NCBI GenBank assembly: GCA_016195385.1
Contig: JACPZS010000046.1
Location: 1 to 58,642, forward strand
DNA from: Verrucomicrobiota bacterium
Lineage (GTDB): Bacteria; Verrucomicrobiota; Verrucomicrobiia; Limisphaerales; JACPZS01
DNA length: 58,642 nt
Reading direction: 5' to 3'
How positions within the stretch are numbered: the first letter of the stretch is position 1; each line of letters opens with the position of its first letter. Both the position numbers and the translations under genes were made by a program. Of this stretch, positions 35,140-43,332 are shown piece after piece. Under the pieces are notes generated by a model that did not search any database, was not told the DNA's origin, and saw only the letters and a list, made by a program, of their open reading frames with translations.

Positions 35140-36444
35140 TTATTTCAGAATCGTGAAGTGATCGCGTTGCGTTCCTCGGTCGTCGAGAAACAGCGCATCG
35201 AGGCGATTGCCCGTGACATCGACCACCATCGAACCCAGCACTTGCAAGGAGATGAACATGACCGGGTGATTGAAGTCGCCTTTCGCGGTTTGGCCTGAGG
35301 AGCCGGAGACGACATAGACTGCGCCAGTGTTGGCCACCGGGCCATTCGCCGGTTTGCGATACGCGCCGGCACCATTTTCCCGGCCGTCGCCGTGATCTTT
35401 GATCATCGAGCGCATGAAATTGGTGGAGTTCTGGTAATGGCCGTCGAGCAGAAACGAACGCTCGTACGAGTGGCTGTGGCCGGTGAGCACGAGATCGACG
35501 CCGCCCGCTTCGAGAATCGGAAGCGCATTCTCGCGCATATCTTTCATGCGCCCATCACTGTCCTTGGGATTGTCGGAATTGTGCCCGCCTTTCGTGTAGG
35601 GGGGATGATGCCAGAAAGCGATGATCCAATTCTGCCGCGTCGAAGCAAGGTCGTGTTTGAGCCACGTCATCATCGCGCCGGTCGGGGAACGATCGGTGTC
35701 ATGCGAATCCAAACAGATGAAATGGATGTTCGCATAATCGAACGCGTAATACGCCTCGGTGCCGGACGCCAGGCCGCCGGCCTGCCCGCGCGTCGGCAGC
35801 GTGAAGATGTCGTAATAAACGCCGGACTGCGTGTCTGAATTCGCGCTGCCGGCGTCGTGATTGCCGAGCGTGGGCCAGAGAACCGTGTTCCTCAGCACGT
35901 TGCTGTACGCGTCAAAAATCGCGCCCTGATATTCCTTGTCGGTGCCAGTGGCGTAAGCATTGTCACCTAGCAGCAGGATCAAATCGGTCGGCCGAAATCC
36001 CGTGAAGCGATAGTACGCATTCCGCACGGCGAATTGATTGGTCGTGCGCGTTCCCGGATCGCCAAGCGCCCAGATGCGCGTCGGCTGTGGTGTGCCGGGC
36101 AGCGGCGACGTGACAAAAAAATAATCACGATGATCGCCCATGAGCAGCCGGTTCGTGGTGCCGACCGAGTAAAAATACGTCGTGGCCGGCGTCAAACCGG
36201 ATAAGAGCACAACATGCTCAGTGGTCACGCCGGCGGTCGTGGCTTTGTTCGTAAGGCTATGAGCCACCGTGCCGTAGCGTACGACGCTGGTGTCCGGCAG
36301 ATCCGTGCGCCAGCGCAACACGACACTCGTCGGCGTGCCGCTTTGCAGATACGGGCCGCGAATGACTTTGTCCGCGTAAGCGCGCGGCGCAAAAAACGCG
36401 AACAGCGCCGCAAGATGCAACTGAACAAGACAGGTTCGCTTCAT
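35140..36444 (-). CDS. Secreted purple acid phosphatase-like metallophosphoesterase
   Basis: The 434-residue protein has a signal peptide (ending APRAYA) and an N-terminal fibronectin-like domain typical of purple acid phosphatases (KVIRGPYLQSGTPTSVVLRWRTD ... YFYSVGT). The catalytic metallophosphatase domain follows. Metal motifs in order are GDPG, LLGDNAYATG, LWPTLGNHDA, FWHHPPYTKGG and LTGHSHSYERS, the expected Asp/Asn/His ligands. Such enzymes hydrolyse phosphomonoesters outside the cytoplasm. The ATG at 36444 precedes a basic signal start; a TTG at 36453 is an alternative. The gene is 33 bases from the SDR gene upstream. Confidence 0.9.
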   Translation of the reverse strand: MKRTCLVQLHLAALFAFFAPRAYADKVIRGPYLQSGTPTSVVLRWRTDLPDTSVVRYGTVAHSLTNKATTAGVTTEHVVLLSGLTPATTYFYSVGTTNRLLMGDHRDYFFVTSPLPGTPQPTRIWALGDPGTRTTNQFAVRNAYYRFTGFRPTDLILLLGDNAYATGTDKEYQGAIFDAYSNVLRNTVLWPTLGNHDAGSANSDTQSGVYYDIFTLPTRGQAGGLASGTEAYYAFDYANIHFICLDSHDTDRSPTGAMMTWLKHDLASTRQNWIIAFWHHPPYTKGGHNSDNPKDSDGRMKDMRENALPILEAGGVDLVLTGHSHSYERSFLLDGHYQNSTNFMRSMIKDHGDGRENGAGAYRKPANGPVANTGAVYVVSGSSGQTAKGDFNHPVMFISLQVLGSMVVDVTGNRLDALFLDDRGTQRDHFTILK

Positions 36445-36477
36445 GGAATTCAAATAGATGGCGCGCCGAGTTGAACT

Positions 36478-37245
36478 TTATTTTCCCGCCGTCCAGCCTC
36501 CGTCGATCAAAAACGCAGTCCCGGTGATAAACGCGGATTCATCGCTCGCCAGATAAAGCGCCGCAGCGGCGATTTCCTCCGGCCTGGCCATGCGGCCGAG
36601 CGCCTGCGTTGAAGCCATTTCGTCGTACGCTTTTTGGGGATCCGGATATTCCTTGAGCCGCGCGGCGACGAACGGCGTCTCGACGCGGCCGGGGCAAATG
36701 CAGTTCGCGCGGATGCCTTCCTTCGCGTGATCGAGCGCGAGGCTTTTCGTCAAGCCGACGACGGCGAACTTCGTCGTGCAATACGCCAGCCGATCGCGCA
36801 CCGCGACGACGCCGCCAATCGACGCAAGGTTGATGATGTTGCCACTGCGGCACGCCAGCATCGACGGCAGAAAAACTTTGGTGACATTGAATATGCCGCG
36901 CACGTTCACGGCGTAGATACGATCCAGGTCGGTGCCGGTCGTCTGCATCATCGTGCCGACGTGCCCGATGCCGGCGTTGTTCACGAGGATGTCGAGCCGC
37001 TGCTTCCGCTCATGAACATGCCGCGCGACCTGTTCGCAACCCGCTTCGCTCGCGACATCGAGCGCGAGAAATTCCGCTTCGCCGTCTTGCGCGCGAATGC
37101 GGGTCGTGGTTTCTGCGCCGCTCTTTTCGTCGCGGTCGGTCACGAAGACAAACGCGCCCGCACGGGCGAATGTCTCCGCGATCGCCGCGCCAATACCAGA
37201 GCCGGCGCCGGTGACGAGCGCGAATTTATTTTCCAAGCGGAACAT
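36478..37245 (-). CDS. Short-chain dehydrogenase/reductase
   Basis: The 255-residue classical SDR has the cofactor motif TGAGSGIGAA (TGxxxGxG, residues 12-19), LALDVAS, NNAGIG (NNAG), and catalytic Ser in NLASIGG with YCTTK (YxxxK). PGRVETPF follows, and it ends GTAFLIDGGWTAGK. The acidic VTDRDEKSG after the second strand favours NAD over NADP. The substrate is unknown. It sits between the phosphatase gene and the CapK-like gene on the same strand, but the gaps do not prove one operon. Confidence 0.93.
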   Translation of the reverse strand: MFRLENKFALVTGAGSGIGAAIAETFARAGAFVFVTDRDEKSGAETTTRIRAQDGEAEFLALDVASEAGCEQVARHVHERKQRLDILVNNAGIGHVGTMMQTTGTDLDRIYAVNVRGIFNVTKVFLPSMLACRSGNIINLASIGGVVAVRDRLAYCTTKFAVVGLTKSLALDHAKEGIRANCICPGRVETPFVAARLKEYPDPQKAYDEMASTQALGRMARPEEIAAAALYLASDESAFITGTAFLIDGGWTAGK

Positions 37246-37340
37246 GCGCAGATTGATGGCGAAGGTTTGGCTGGCTGGCGAGTTCTAATTTGCTTCCTCT
37301 GGCGTTGACCAAGACGCGGAGGCGACGGCACGGTTTTCCT

Positions 37341-38762
37341 TCATCCTCGCTTCCAATTGTTCAAAATCCATTTCGCTTTGCCTGACGGCGACAGTGGAAT
37401 CTCGGCGACTTCTTGAAGCTGAATCGCCGCCATCTGACCGAGCGCGAGTTGGAAGCTCTGCCGAATCTGCCGCAGATTCTCGTCCAGCCCGGCGCGGCCC
37501 ATCGGGAGGTAGCGAAAGACAAACGCGTCTTTGCCCGTCTGCTCGAACTGCCATTCGCGGATGAGTTGCCGGTTCATGCTCACGCCTACGAAATGGCGGA
37601 TGAACCCCGACGAGAGCCGCGTGCCGTCGCTCGTGATGAGCATTTCGTCCTGCCGCCCCTGCAAACTTTGCAGGCGCGGAAAGGGCAGCCCGCAGGCGCA
37701 CGGTCGCGGCTCGGCCCAGATGCCGACATCGCCGATCTCGTAGCGAATCATCGGGAAACTGAAATTGTTCAACAGCGTCACGAGGAAGCGTCCCGTCACG
37801 CCGGACGGACACGCGCGGCCAGTTTCATCGACGATCTCCAAAAATGCGTGTGGTGAATAGACGTGCAGTCCATCGTGTGCGGAACATTCGCACGCCAAAT
37901 CTGCGCACTCGCGCGAGCCGTACTTATCGAACACCTGCGCCGAGAAAGTTTGCTGCAAAATTTTTCGCCACTCGGGCAGGACGGTGCCGGCGCAGGCCAT
38001 GATCGTTTCGAGGCGCGGCCGGGGCAGCGAGTTCTCTTCAGCGAACGATGCGAGGCTCACCGAAGCATCGACGTACGCCATGAGGTGCTTCACTTCCGGA
38101 TGACGGCGCATCGTAGCCAGGTGAGCGGAGAGTTCGGCGGTCTTCGCGCGAAAGGCGTTCATCGGAATTTCACCGAGCAAACTTTGCAAGACGCGCTTTT
38201 CGGTGCTCTCTTTTTGCTGGAGCAAATCTTTTTCCGAACCCCACAGCCGGAAATAGCGCGTGCCCAGCGGGAACCCGCACATCGTCTGCGAGAAAAGGCG
38301 GGTCGCTCGTCCGCCATCGCGAAAGTATGCGTCGTGAACCACGGCGGTCGGCACGCCGGTCGTGCCGCCGGTTTTCACGACGAGCCAATCATAGCGCTTC
38401 TTGCTGACGCTGGCGGGTGAAGTAATCTCGGGACGAAGCCGGTCGATGACGAGATCGGTGAAACGCTCCCGCACCGTTTCGCGCGTGAGAATCGGAAAGC
38501 GTTGCAGAAATTGGCGCGCAGTTTCATCGGCGCGACGAACCAATTTCAAATCGCGGTAGTAAGTCGATTGCGTTGTCGCCTTTGCGAGCAGGTGATCGAG
38601 CTGCGTGTCCACGCGTTCCTCCACCTGCGCTGGAGAAAGGCGCGTCCACGTCTGGAAATCGCGCCAGCGCGCAAAAATCCGCGAGCCGATGCCGCGCTGC
38701 AATCCGAAGTAGATCGCCGCCCGCGCCGGCGCGGGCAGCCGCGCCAACCATTCAACGTTCAA
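37341..38762 (-). CDS. CapK/PaaK-like adenylate-forming enzyme
   Basis: The 473-residue protein belongs to the phenylacetate-CoA ligase/CapK group. The ATP-binding loop is WLVVKTGGTTGVPTAV (about residues 128-143), and FDKYGSRECADLACEC is the YGSxE-type A5 motif. FPMIRYEIGDVGIWAE carries the RY..GD motif, and PSGKAKWILN near the end includes the expected lysine. Members activate acids as acyl-adenylates, some for CoA ligation and some for capsule work. Acceptor and substrate are unknown. The start is TTG at 38762, preceded by a very good GGAGGA site. It overlaps the DUF362 gene by 11 bases, so translation is coupled. Confidence 0.85.
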   Translation of the reverse strand: MNVEWLARLPAPARAAIYFGLQRGIGSRIFARWRDFQTWTRLSPAQVEERVDTQLDHLLAKATTQSTYYRDLKLVRRADETARQFLQRFPILTRETVRERFTDLVIDRLRPEITSPASVSKKRYDWLVVKTGGTTGVPTAVVHDAYFRDGGRATRLFSQTMCGFPLGTRYFRLWGSEKDLLQQKESTEKRVLQSLLGEIPMNAFRAKTAELSAHLATMRRHPEVKHLMAYVDASVSLASFAEENSLPRPRLETIMACAGTVLPEWRKILQQTFSAQVFDKYGSRECADLACECSAHDGLHVYSPHAFLEIVDETGRACPSGVTGRFLVTLLNNFSFPMIRYEIGDVGIWAEPRPCACGLPFPRLQSLQGRQDEMLITSDGTRLSSGFIRHFVGVSMNRQLIREWQFEQTGKDAFVFRYLPMGRAGLDENLRQIRQSFQLALGQMAAIQLQEVAEIPLSPSGKAKWILNNWKRG

Positions 38763-40122
38763 TGTAGTTCCTCCATCCGGGCGGCGGCGCGAAGTGAAAA
38801 TTGATCGGCGAATCGAGCAGCCGAACCGCCTGCCCGTCGATCTCCGTCGGTAATTCGTTCAAGTCGAAATCTCCCCAGTCTGATCCGGCGTAGTTGGCAC
38901 GCTGCGCGATGATGGGCAGTTTCTCCAAATCGCAGCCCATGAACCAACCGAGCACGGCGTCGATCGCGAAAGGATCTTCGCCGCACACGAGCCAATCCGT
39001 CTCGCGCGGGAGCGGCTGAAGCGGCCCGTTGCCTTCGCCACTCGTCAGACCATCGACGATCGTGAAATAATTTCGCTGTGGCATTGAATGAATTTGCCCG
39101 TGGGCGTCGGCGCATTGCACGACCAGGTTCAAGTCGTAAATCATCCGCCAGATCGTGTCGTTGCCGGGCCAAGCACCACCTGCGATGTAAAATTTTTTCG
39201 GCACCGTTGCAGTGGTGGTCATGCGCGTTTCGATGCCGCGCATGCGTTTGATCATTTCCCAGCCGGGCTTGAGCAAACGAAACGCAAGCTGGCTGCGCTT
39301 TTGAATGTTTTCGCGGAGGTTCGTCTGCGCCCAGTAAAGCCAGCGGTTCTCGTCCCGATACTCGTCGCCGCCCCATTTGGGCGCGCCTCGGCGAAAGTGC
39401 GGCAGGTAGGCTTTGTCGCTGTTGATGCCCACCAGATTTTTGAGCGCTGCCGTCAGCCCGCTCTTTTGATGCGATTTCCACTTCGGCAAATTGATAAACA
39501 GATCGGCATCGAGAAAACTCTGGCCGACAAAGTAACGATGCGAGCCGGGGCAATGATTGCTGCGCGTGACACTCGCGCTGTAGTCGTTGACGGCAAATTT
39601 TCTTGCCTGGTGGGAAATCGGTTCGAGATGGCTCGCCGTGCCCAATTCAACTTCACGGTAACCGCACGGATCGCCGTGTTCGTCGGTGCTTTCGATCAGG
39701 AAACTTGAGTCATCCGCCTTGAAGGCGTGCTTGCGCAGATCGCGAAACACGATTTTGTGTTCGCCCGAGAATCTCTGGATGACCGCATCGAGTCCGGATT
39801 GCCGGCAGAGCAACGGCCAATCGGCTGATTGGAGCGGACAATCGCCGACGAGAATGGACTCGGCGCGTGGATAAAGTGCGAGGCAGGCTTCGAGGGTGGC
39901 TTCGATCACGCGGGCGTCCGTGACCAGCGCGGCAATCGGAAACACCGGATCGGTTTCGTGCATCACCCAGTTCGGCTTGATCACGATTCGGCGCGGCGCG
40001 AGTCCGCCGCCCCACGCCGCGAGTTGCTCGAGGATAAGTTCCTTGAGCCGGGCGGACGCAGCGGTGAAGCAACGGGTCATCGCTTCATTCAGGATGAGGC
40101 ACCGGGCCAGAGTCAAACTCAT
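38752..40122 (-). CDS. DUF362 family protein
   Basis: The 456-residue protein carries DUF362 signatures: RRIVIKPNWVMHETDP (KPNW, about residues 45-50), ESILVGDCPLQSADW, DADLFINLPKWKSHQKSGLTAALKNLVGI (lysine and histidine rich), and YFTIVDGLTSGEGNGP (DGxxxxEGNGP). The family is widespread and its chemistry is poorly known. Some members are fused to ferredoxin domains, but no cysteine cluster is present here. The ATG at 40122 is used; TTG 40131 and ATG 40080 are possible. The gene overlaps the CapK-like gene by 11 bases, which suggests that the two proteins act together. Confidence 0.85.
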   Translation of the reverse strand: MSLTLARCLILNEAMTRCFTAASARLKELILEQLAAWGGGLAPRRIVIKPNWVMHETDPVFPIAALVTDARVIEATLEACLALYPRAESILVGDCPLQSADWPLLCRQSGLDAVIQRFSGEHKIVFRDLRKHAFKADDSSFLIESTDEHGDPCGYREVELGTASHLEPISHQARKFAVNDYSASVTRSNHCPGSHRYFVGQSFLDADLFINLPKWKSHQKSGLTAALKNLVGINSDKAYLPHFRRGAPKWGGDEYRDENRWLYWAQTNLRENIQKRSQLAFRLLKPGWEMIKRMRGIETRMTTTATVPKKFYIAGGAWPGNDTIWRMIYDLNLVVQCADAHGQIHSMPQRNYFTIVDGLTSGEGNGPLQPLPRETDWLVCGEDPFAIDAVLGWFMGCDLEKLPIIAQRANYAGSDWGDFDLNELPTEIDGQAVRLLDSPINFHFAPPPGWRNYIER

Positions 40123-40290
40123 CTTTGCCAAAGGAGGGCCAATTCGTGGTGGACAAGGTTCGTCAATCGTGCCAATAAGTTCCTCCGTATCCTAAATCAG
40201 GCTCCGGAGTGGGTAGCTTCGGAGCTGGACTGAGGCGGGTATGAGCGTCGGATTGAGGTCAAAGAAATTGACCGCAAAGAAAGGTTCAAA

Positions 40291-40587
40291 ATGAAGTTCA
40301 TCAAATCGTTGTTGGCGATCGGGTGCGCCGTGGCCGTCATGGCCAGCTATAGCGCGATGGCCGCGAGCTGTTGCGTGAAGGCCAAGGCCAAGGGCAAAGA
40401 CTGCGACCACAAGTGCTGCGTGGATGCGCGCAAAGCGAAGAAGACCTGCGACAGTTGCCAGAAGGAAGCAACCTGCTGCGACAAGGCCATCGCCAAGGGC
40501 GAAGACTGCGCGCACAAATGCTGCATCGATGCCGCGAAGGAAAAGAAGGTTTGCGAGAAGTGCAATCCTGACAAGAAGAAGGAATAA
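40291..40587 (+). CDS. Exported cysteine-rich protein with two 35-residue repeats
   Basis: The 98-residue protein has a signal peptide (about residues 1-25, ending SAMA). Two tandem repeats follow, each CC-x9-C-x3-CC-x9-C-x2-C with a conserved AKGxDCxHKCC core. That is seven cysteines and one histidine per unit, fourteen cysteines in about 70 residues. Lysine is very frequent and the protein ends DKKKE. The two units are 105 bases apart in the DNA and similar there too, so they arose by duplication. The layout suggests metal binding or a disulfide-knotted secreted peptide. I know no named family. The start has AAAGAAAGG at good spacing, and a strong terminator follows. Confidence 0.85.
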   Translation: MKFIKSLLAIGCAVAVMASYSAMAASCCVKAKAKGKDCDHKCCVDARKAKKTCDSCQKEATCCDKAIAKGEDCAHKCCIDAAKEKKVCEKCNPDKKKE

Positions 40588-40609
40588 GCTCCGCCAAAAC
40601 TTTTGCGCA

Positions 40610-40652
40610 GAAACGACCGGGTTGATTTCAATCCGGTCGTTTCTTTTTTTTT
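40610..40652 (+). terminator. Rho-independent terminator after the Cys-rich gene
   Basis: GAAACGACCGG at 40610-40620 pairs perfectly with CCGGTCGTTTC at 40633-40643. The 12-base loop region can itself extend the stem (TTGA-TT-TCAA), and a run of nine T follows at 40644-40652. It ends the Cys-rich gene as a single-gene transcript. Confidence 0.9.
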
Positions 40653-40678
40653 CATCTAACCTGCGGCGGAATTTCAAA

Positions 40679-40927
40679 ATGTCGGTTCTGATTTCTAACG
40701 AGAAGCTCTATCAACTGAGCCATGACCTCATCGCAATCCGGGCGAACAACTTACCCGCAAAATCTCGCCTCCGAACGAGATTTGCTATGTTCGATTCTAA
40801 AATCGCGGCAAGGAAATTTCTCGCAGTTTCTATACCTCCGACCGCGACCTTGCCAAAGTCCCTTCAGGACGAAATGGACAAGGCGTCGAAGACGAATCCA
40901 TTGGCAGCAAAAAATGACGCTGTGTGA
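40679..40927 (+). CDS. Hypothetical small protein, doubtful
   Basis: An 82-residue frame begins MSVLISNEKLYQLSHDLIAI. Codon use is less GC-biased than in neighbouring genes and I recognise no domain. The ending MDKASKTNPLAAKNDAV is polar. It lies between a strong terminator and an esterase pseudogene, a decayed-looking stretch, so it may itself be a remnant or not a gene. Confidence 0.25.
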   Translation: MSVLISNEKLYQLSHDLIAIRANNLPAKSRLRTRFAMFDSKIAARKFLAVSIPPTATLPKSLQDEMDKASKTNPLAAKNDAV

Positions 40928-41011
40928 ATTGTTCAAGCTTTACGAAGAATAAATTGCTCGATACTCATCCAAAGATGACAGCCACAAGACGCTCGATTCG
41001 CAAGAGGTTTA

Positions 41012-41703
41012 AGGCTCAAGCCGCAGGCCTTCGTGGACAAGGGCTTCGTCTTTGTTTCCACCGGTTACCGCCTCCTGTCCGATGGGGAGATGGCGACGAT
41101 CTTTCGCGACATCGCCAAGTCCCTCCGCTGGGTGCATGACCACATCGCGGAGTACGGCGGCGACCCGAAGCGTATTTTCGTCATGAGCCATTCCGTCGGC
41201 GCGCAACTCGCCGCCCTCATCTGCACCGACGAGCGCTACCTGAAAGCCGAGGGGCTTGCCTTCGCCATCCTCAAGGGCTGTGTCCCTGTGGACGGTGACA
41301 CCTACGACGTGCCGGCCATCATTGAGACCGCCGAGACGCGTCGCCGGGTGCATGGCCAGGCGCAGGCGAAGTTTGGGCACCGGGAAAAGTTCGGCAACGA
41401 CCCGGCGAAGCGCCGCGACTACTCGGCTGTCACGCATGTGGCGAAAGGCAAAGGCATCCCGCCGTTCCTGATCCTCCACGTCGCCGGTCATCCTGACACA
41501 ACCGCGCAGCGCAGCGTCTCGGTGCGGTGTTGCAGAAGTCCGGCATTCCCACCTGGGTTTTCGCCGCCAAGGAGACCAACCACAGCAAGCTCAACGAGAA
41601 CCTTGGCCTGCCGGATGATCCGCCGACGAGGGTGCTGTTCGAGTTCGTCGCTCGAAGCGTTGAAAAACCAGGAATCATCCAGATTTCGAGATCATTATTT
41701 TGA
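41012..41703 (+). pseudogene. Alpha/beta-hydrolase (esterase/lipase type) pseudogene
   Basis: The frame starts inside the domain ([21 protein letters not shown]) and has the nucleophile elbow [14 protein letters not shown]. It continues through [20 protein letters not shown] to [10 protein letters not shown] one-base deletion near 41507-41513 then shifts the frame, and the continuation [31 protein letters not shown] ... RVLFEFV is found in the next frame, stopping at 41701-41703. The HGGGW oxyanion region and signal peptide that should precede it are missing. So the gene is both truncated and frameshifted. It ends 28 bases from the ureG stop, converging on it. Confidence 0.8.
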
Positions 41704-41731
41704 AAATTTGGCGAAACCTGTCTTTGCCTCG

Positions 41732-42475
41732 TCAGTGGGAATGTCCAACATCCGTGGAGTGCTGGCAGGCGTGGATGATGTGCCCAAGGATTTCATCCAC
41801 ACCCGCGCCGTGCTTCACCTGGGCGAACACGAACGGGCCGGGACCGCGCATCTTCTTCGAGTCGCGCGCCATCACCTCAAGGTCGGCGCCGACTCCGGCC
41901 GCCAAGTCCGTCTTGTTGATCACGAGCAGGTCCGACTGCGTGATCCCCGGCCCGCCCTTGCGTGGAATCTTGTCGCCGCCGCACACGTCGATGACTTGGA
42001 TGGTGAAGTCGGCCAGCTCACGGCTGAAGCACGCGGCAAGATTGTCGCCGCCGGACTCGATGAGCAGCAGGTCGGGTTTGAACTTGCGATGCAGTTCTTC
42101 GAGCGCCAGCAGGTTGGCGGAAATGTCCTCGCGAATCGCCGCGTGCGGGCAACCGCCGGTCTCGACTGCGCGGATGCGTTCCGCCGGGAGCGCGTCGTTC
42201 TTCACCAGGAACTCGCCGTCCTCCTTCGTGAAGATGTCATTCGTCACCGCCGCCACGCTCATGGACGCGCGGAGCTTCTTGCAGAGCTGAAGCATCAGCG
42301 CCGTCTTGCCGCTGCCCACCGGCCCGCCCACACCGACGGTGAACGCGCGCCGGCTGAAGTCGCGCGCCAGCGGCTGGTCGCGCTCGTGAAAATGTCCGGC
42401 GTGTTCCATTGGCTCGTGCGTGTGGCCGTGGCCGCCGTGGTCGTGCTGATGTCCGCCATGCAGAAGAATGTGCAT
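41732..42475 (-). CDS. ureG: Urease accessory GTPase UreG with His-rich N-terminus
   Basis: The 247-residue protein has the P-loop [14 protein letters not shown] (about residues 47-60), [16 protein letters not shown], the nickel motif [18 protein letters not shown] (CPH), [12 protein letters not shown], and the G4 motif [15 protein letters not shown]. It delivers nickel to apo-urease with UreF and UreD. The first 33 residues contain 11 histidines ([16 protein letters not shown]...). No ureE gene is present in the cluster, so this segment may store or hand over nickel. That is inference. It follows ureF by three bases and is the last gene of the operon. Confidence 0.95.
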   Translation of the reverse strand: MHILLHGGHQHDHGGHGHTHEPMEHAGHFHERDQPLARDFSRRAFTVGVGGPVGSGKTALMLQLCKKLRASMSVAAVTNDIFTKEDGEFLVKNDALPAERIRAVETGGCPHAAIREDISANLLALEELHRKFKPDLLLIESGGDNLAACFSRELADFTIQVIDVCGGDKIPRKGGPGITQSDLLVINKTDLAAGVGADLEVMARDSKKMRGPGPFVFAQVKHGAGVDEILGHIIHACQHSTDVGHSH

Positions 42476-42478
42476 AGG

Positions 42479-43318
42479 TCAGGTTTGAAACAGTCGTGAG
42501 TAAAGCCGGTCCTGCGCGCCCTGCCAGAGATCCAGCAGGGGCGCGGTTTGCGCCGCATCATTGAGCGCCACTGCGCCAAAGCGGCTAGCCGCGAGGTCCG
42601 CCGCATCGGTCAGACGGTGTTGAATCGACTGCCCCTCGCCTGGGCCGACGATGTTCAGCCGCACCGCCGCGCTAATGCTTCCGCGCAGTTGGGTGAAGAC
42701 AAAGAGCCGCGCCGCCACGGACGCTTCCAAGGCCAGCAGCCGCGTGACCGCACCAAAGACCGGTGCGAAGTGGCCGGGAAGATTTTCGGTCAGCAGCCGT
42801 TCGTGAAATGATTTCAGATCCACGCCACCAAAAATTCTCTCCGCCGACGCGGCGAACGCCCGCCCTTGCAAACGGCTCGCGCGATTGGCGACGTGATTGG
42901 AGAGGAAGGCATCGCATCGCTGATCCACTTCGCGGAACTCGGGCGCGCCGGCGAACGCGGCGTGGGCGAACGGCATGGCGGCGTGCGTGAACTGGTGCAA
43001 AGAAACTTGCAGATACTCCAGCAGACTGTCGCCACCGCGCACCTCGCCGTGTTGTCGCGCCGCTTCCAGTCCGCCCGAGTGGGCGAAGCCGCCAGTCGGG
43101 AACGCGGAGTCGGCGAGCTGCCAGACGAGCCAGGCGCTCCCCCTCTCATTAGCACCCGGCTTCAGCCGGGTGATCTCCGCGCTCGTGAGGTCTCCAACCG
43201 CTTCAGCGGTTTTCAAGTCGTCGCAGAAAACCGTTGAAGCGGTTGGGCGTCCGTTCGCCGGCTCAATACCGGGCTGAAGCCCGGTGCTAATGGGAGAGGT
43301 GGCATCACGCGGTGGCAT
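42479..43318 (-). CDS. ureF: Urease accessory protein UreF with repeat-derived N-terminus
   Basis: From about residue 62 the protein is Ure[58 protein letters not shown], and a C-terminus that contacts UreG and UreD. UreF acts in the UreDFG nickel-loading complex. The first ~59 residues are encoded by the inverted-repeat element at 43142-43299 and do not look like UreF. The frame holds only ATG 43318 and a TTG inside the element as starts before the conserved domain. So the element has replaced the original 5' end or been added to it. The ureC stop lies 14 bases upstream of the ATG. Confidence 0.9.
   Translation of the reverse strand: MPPRDATSPISTGLQPGIEPANGRPTASTVFCDDLKTAEAVGDLTSAEITRLKPGANERGSAWLVWQLADSAFPTGGFAHSGGLEAARQHGEVRGGDSLLEYLQVSLHQFTHAAMPFAHAAFAGAPEFREVDQRCDAFLSNHVANRASRLQGRAFAASAERIFGGVDLKSFHERLLTENLPGHFAPVFGAVTRLLALEASVAARLFVFTQLRGSISAAVRLNIVGPGEGQSIQHRLTDAADLAASRFGAVALNDAAQTAPLLDLWQGAQDRLYSRLFQT
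43142..43299. repeat. Nested inverted-repeat element inside the 5' end of ureF
   Basis: The outer arms are near 43142-43171 (CTCATTAGCACCCGGCTTCA with its flanks) and 43268-43299. They are about 30 bases long, inverted, with a few mismatches. The inner arms are perfect in pattern: CCAACCGCTTCAGCGGTTTTC-like 43194-43214 against 43226-43246, with one or two mismatches and an 11-base loop. Each arm is itself a small palindrome around CTTCAGC/GCTGAAG. This resembles REP/BIME-type elements, which I associate with Verrucomicrobiota genomes. It is translated in frame as part of ureF. Confidence 0.85.
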
Positions 43319-43332
43319 TGGAGCGCAAGGGT

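Noticed and set aside
41521..42499. Continuation of the esterase frame on the plus strand
   Set aside because: After the frameshift near 41510 this frame is non-homologous and runs antisense to ureG. The true esterase continuation is in the neighbouring frame.
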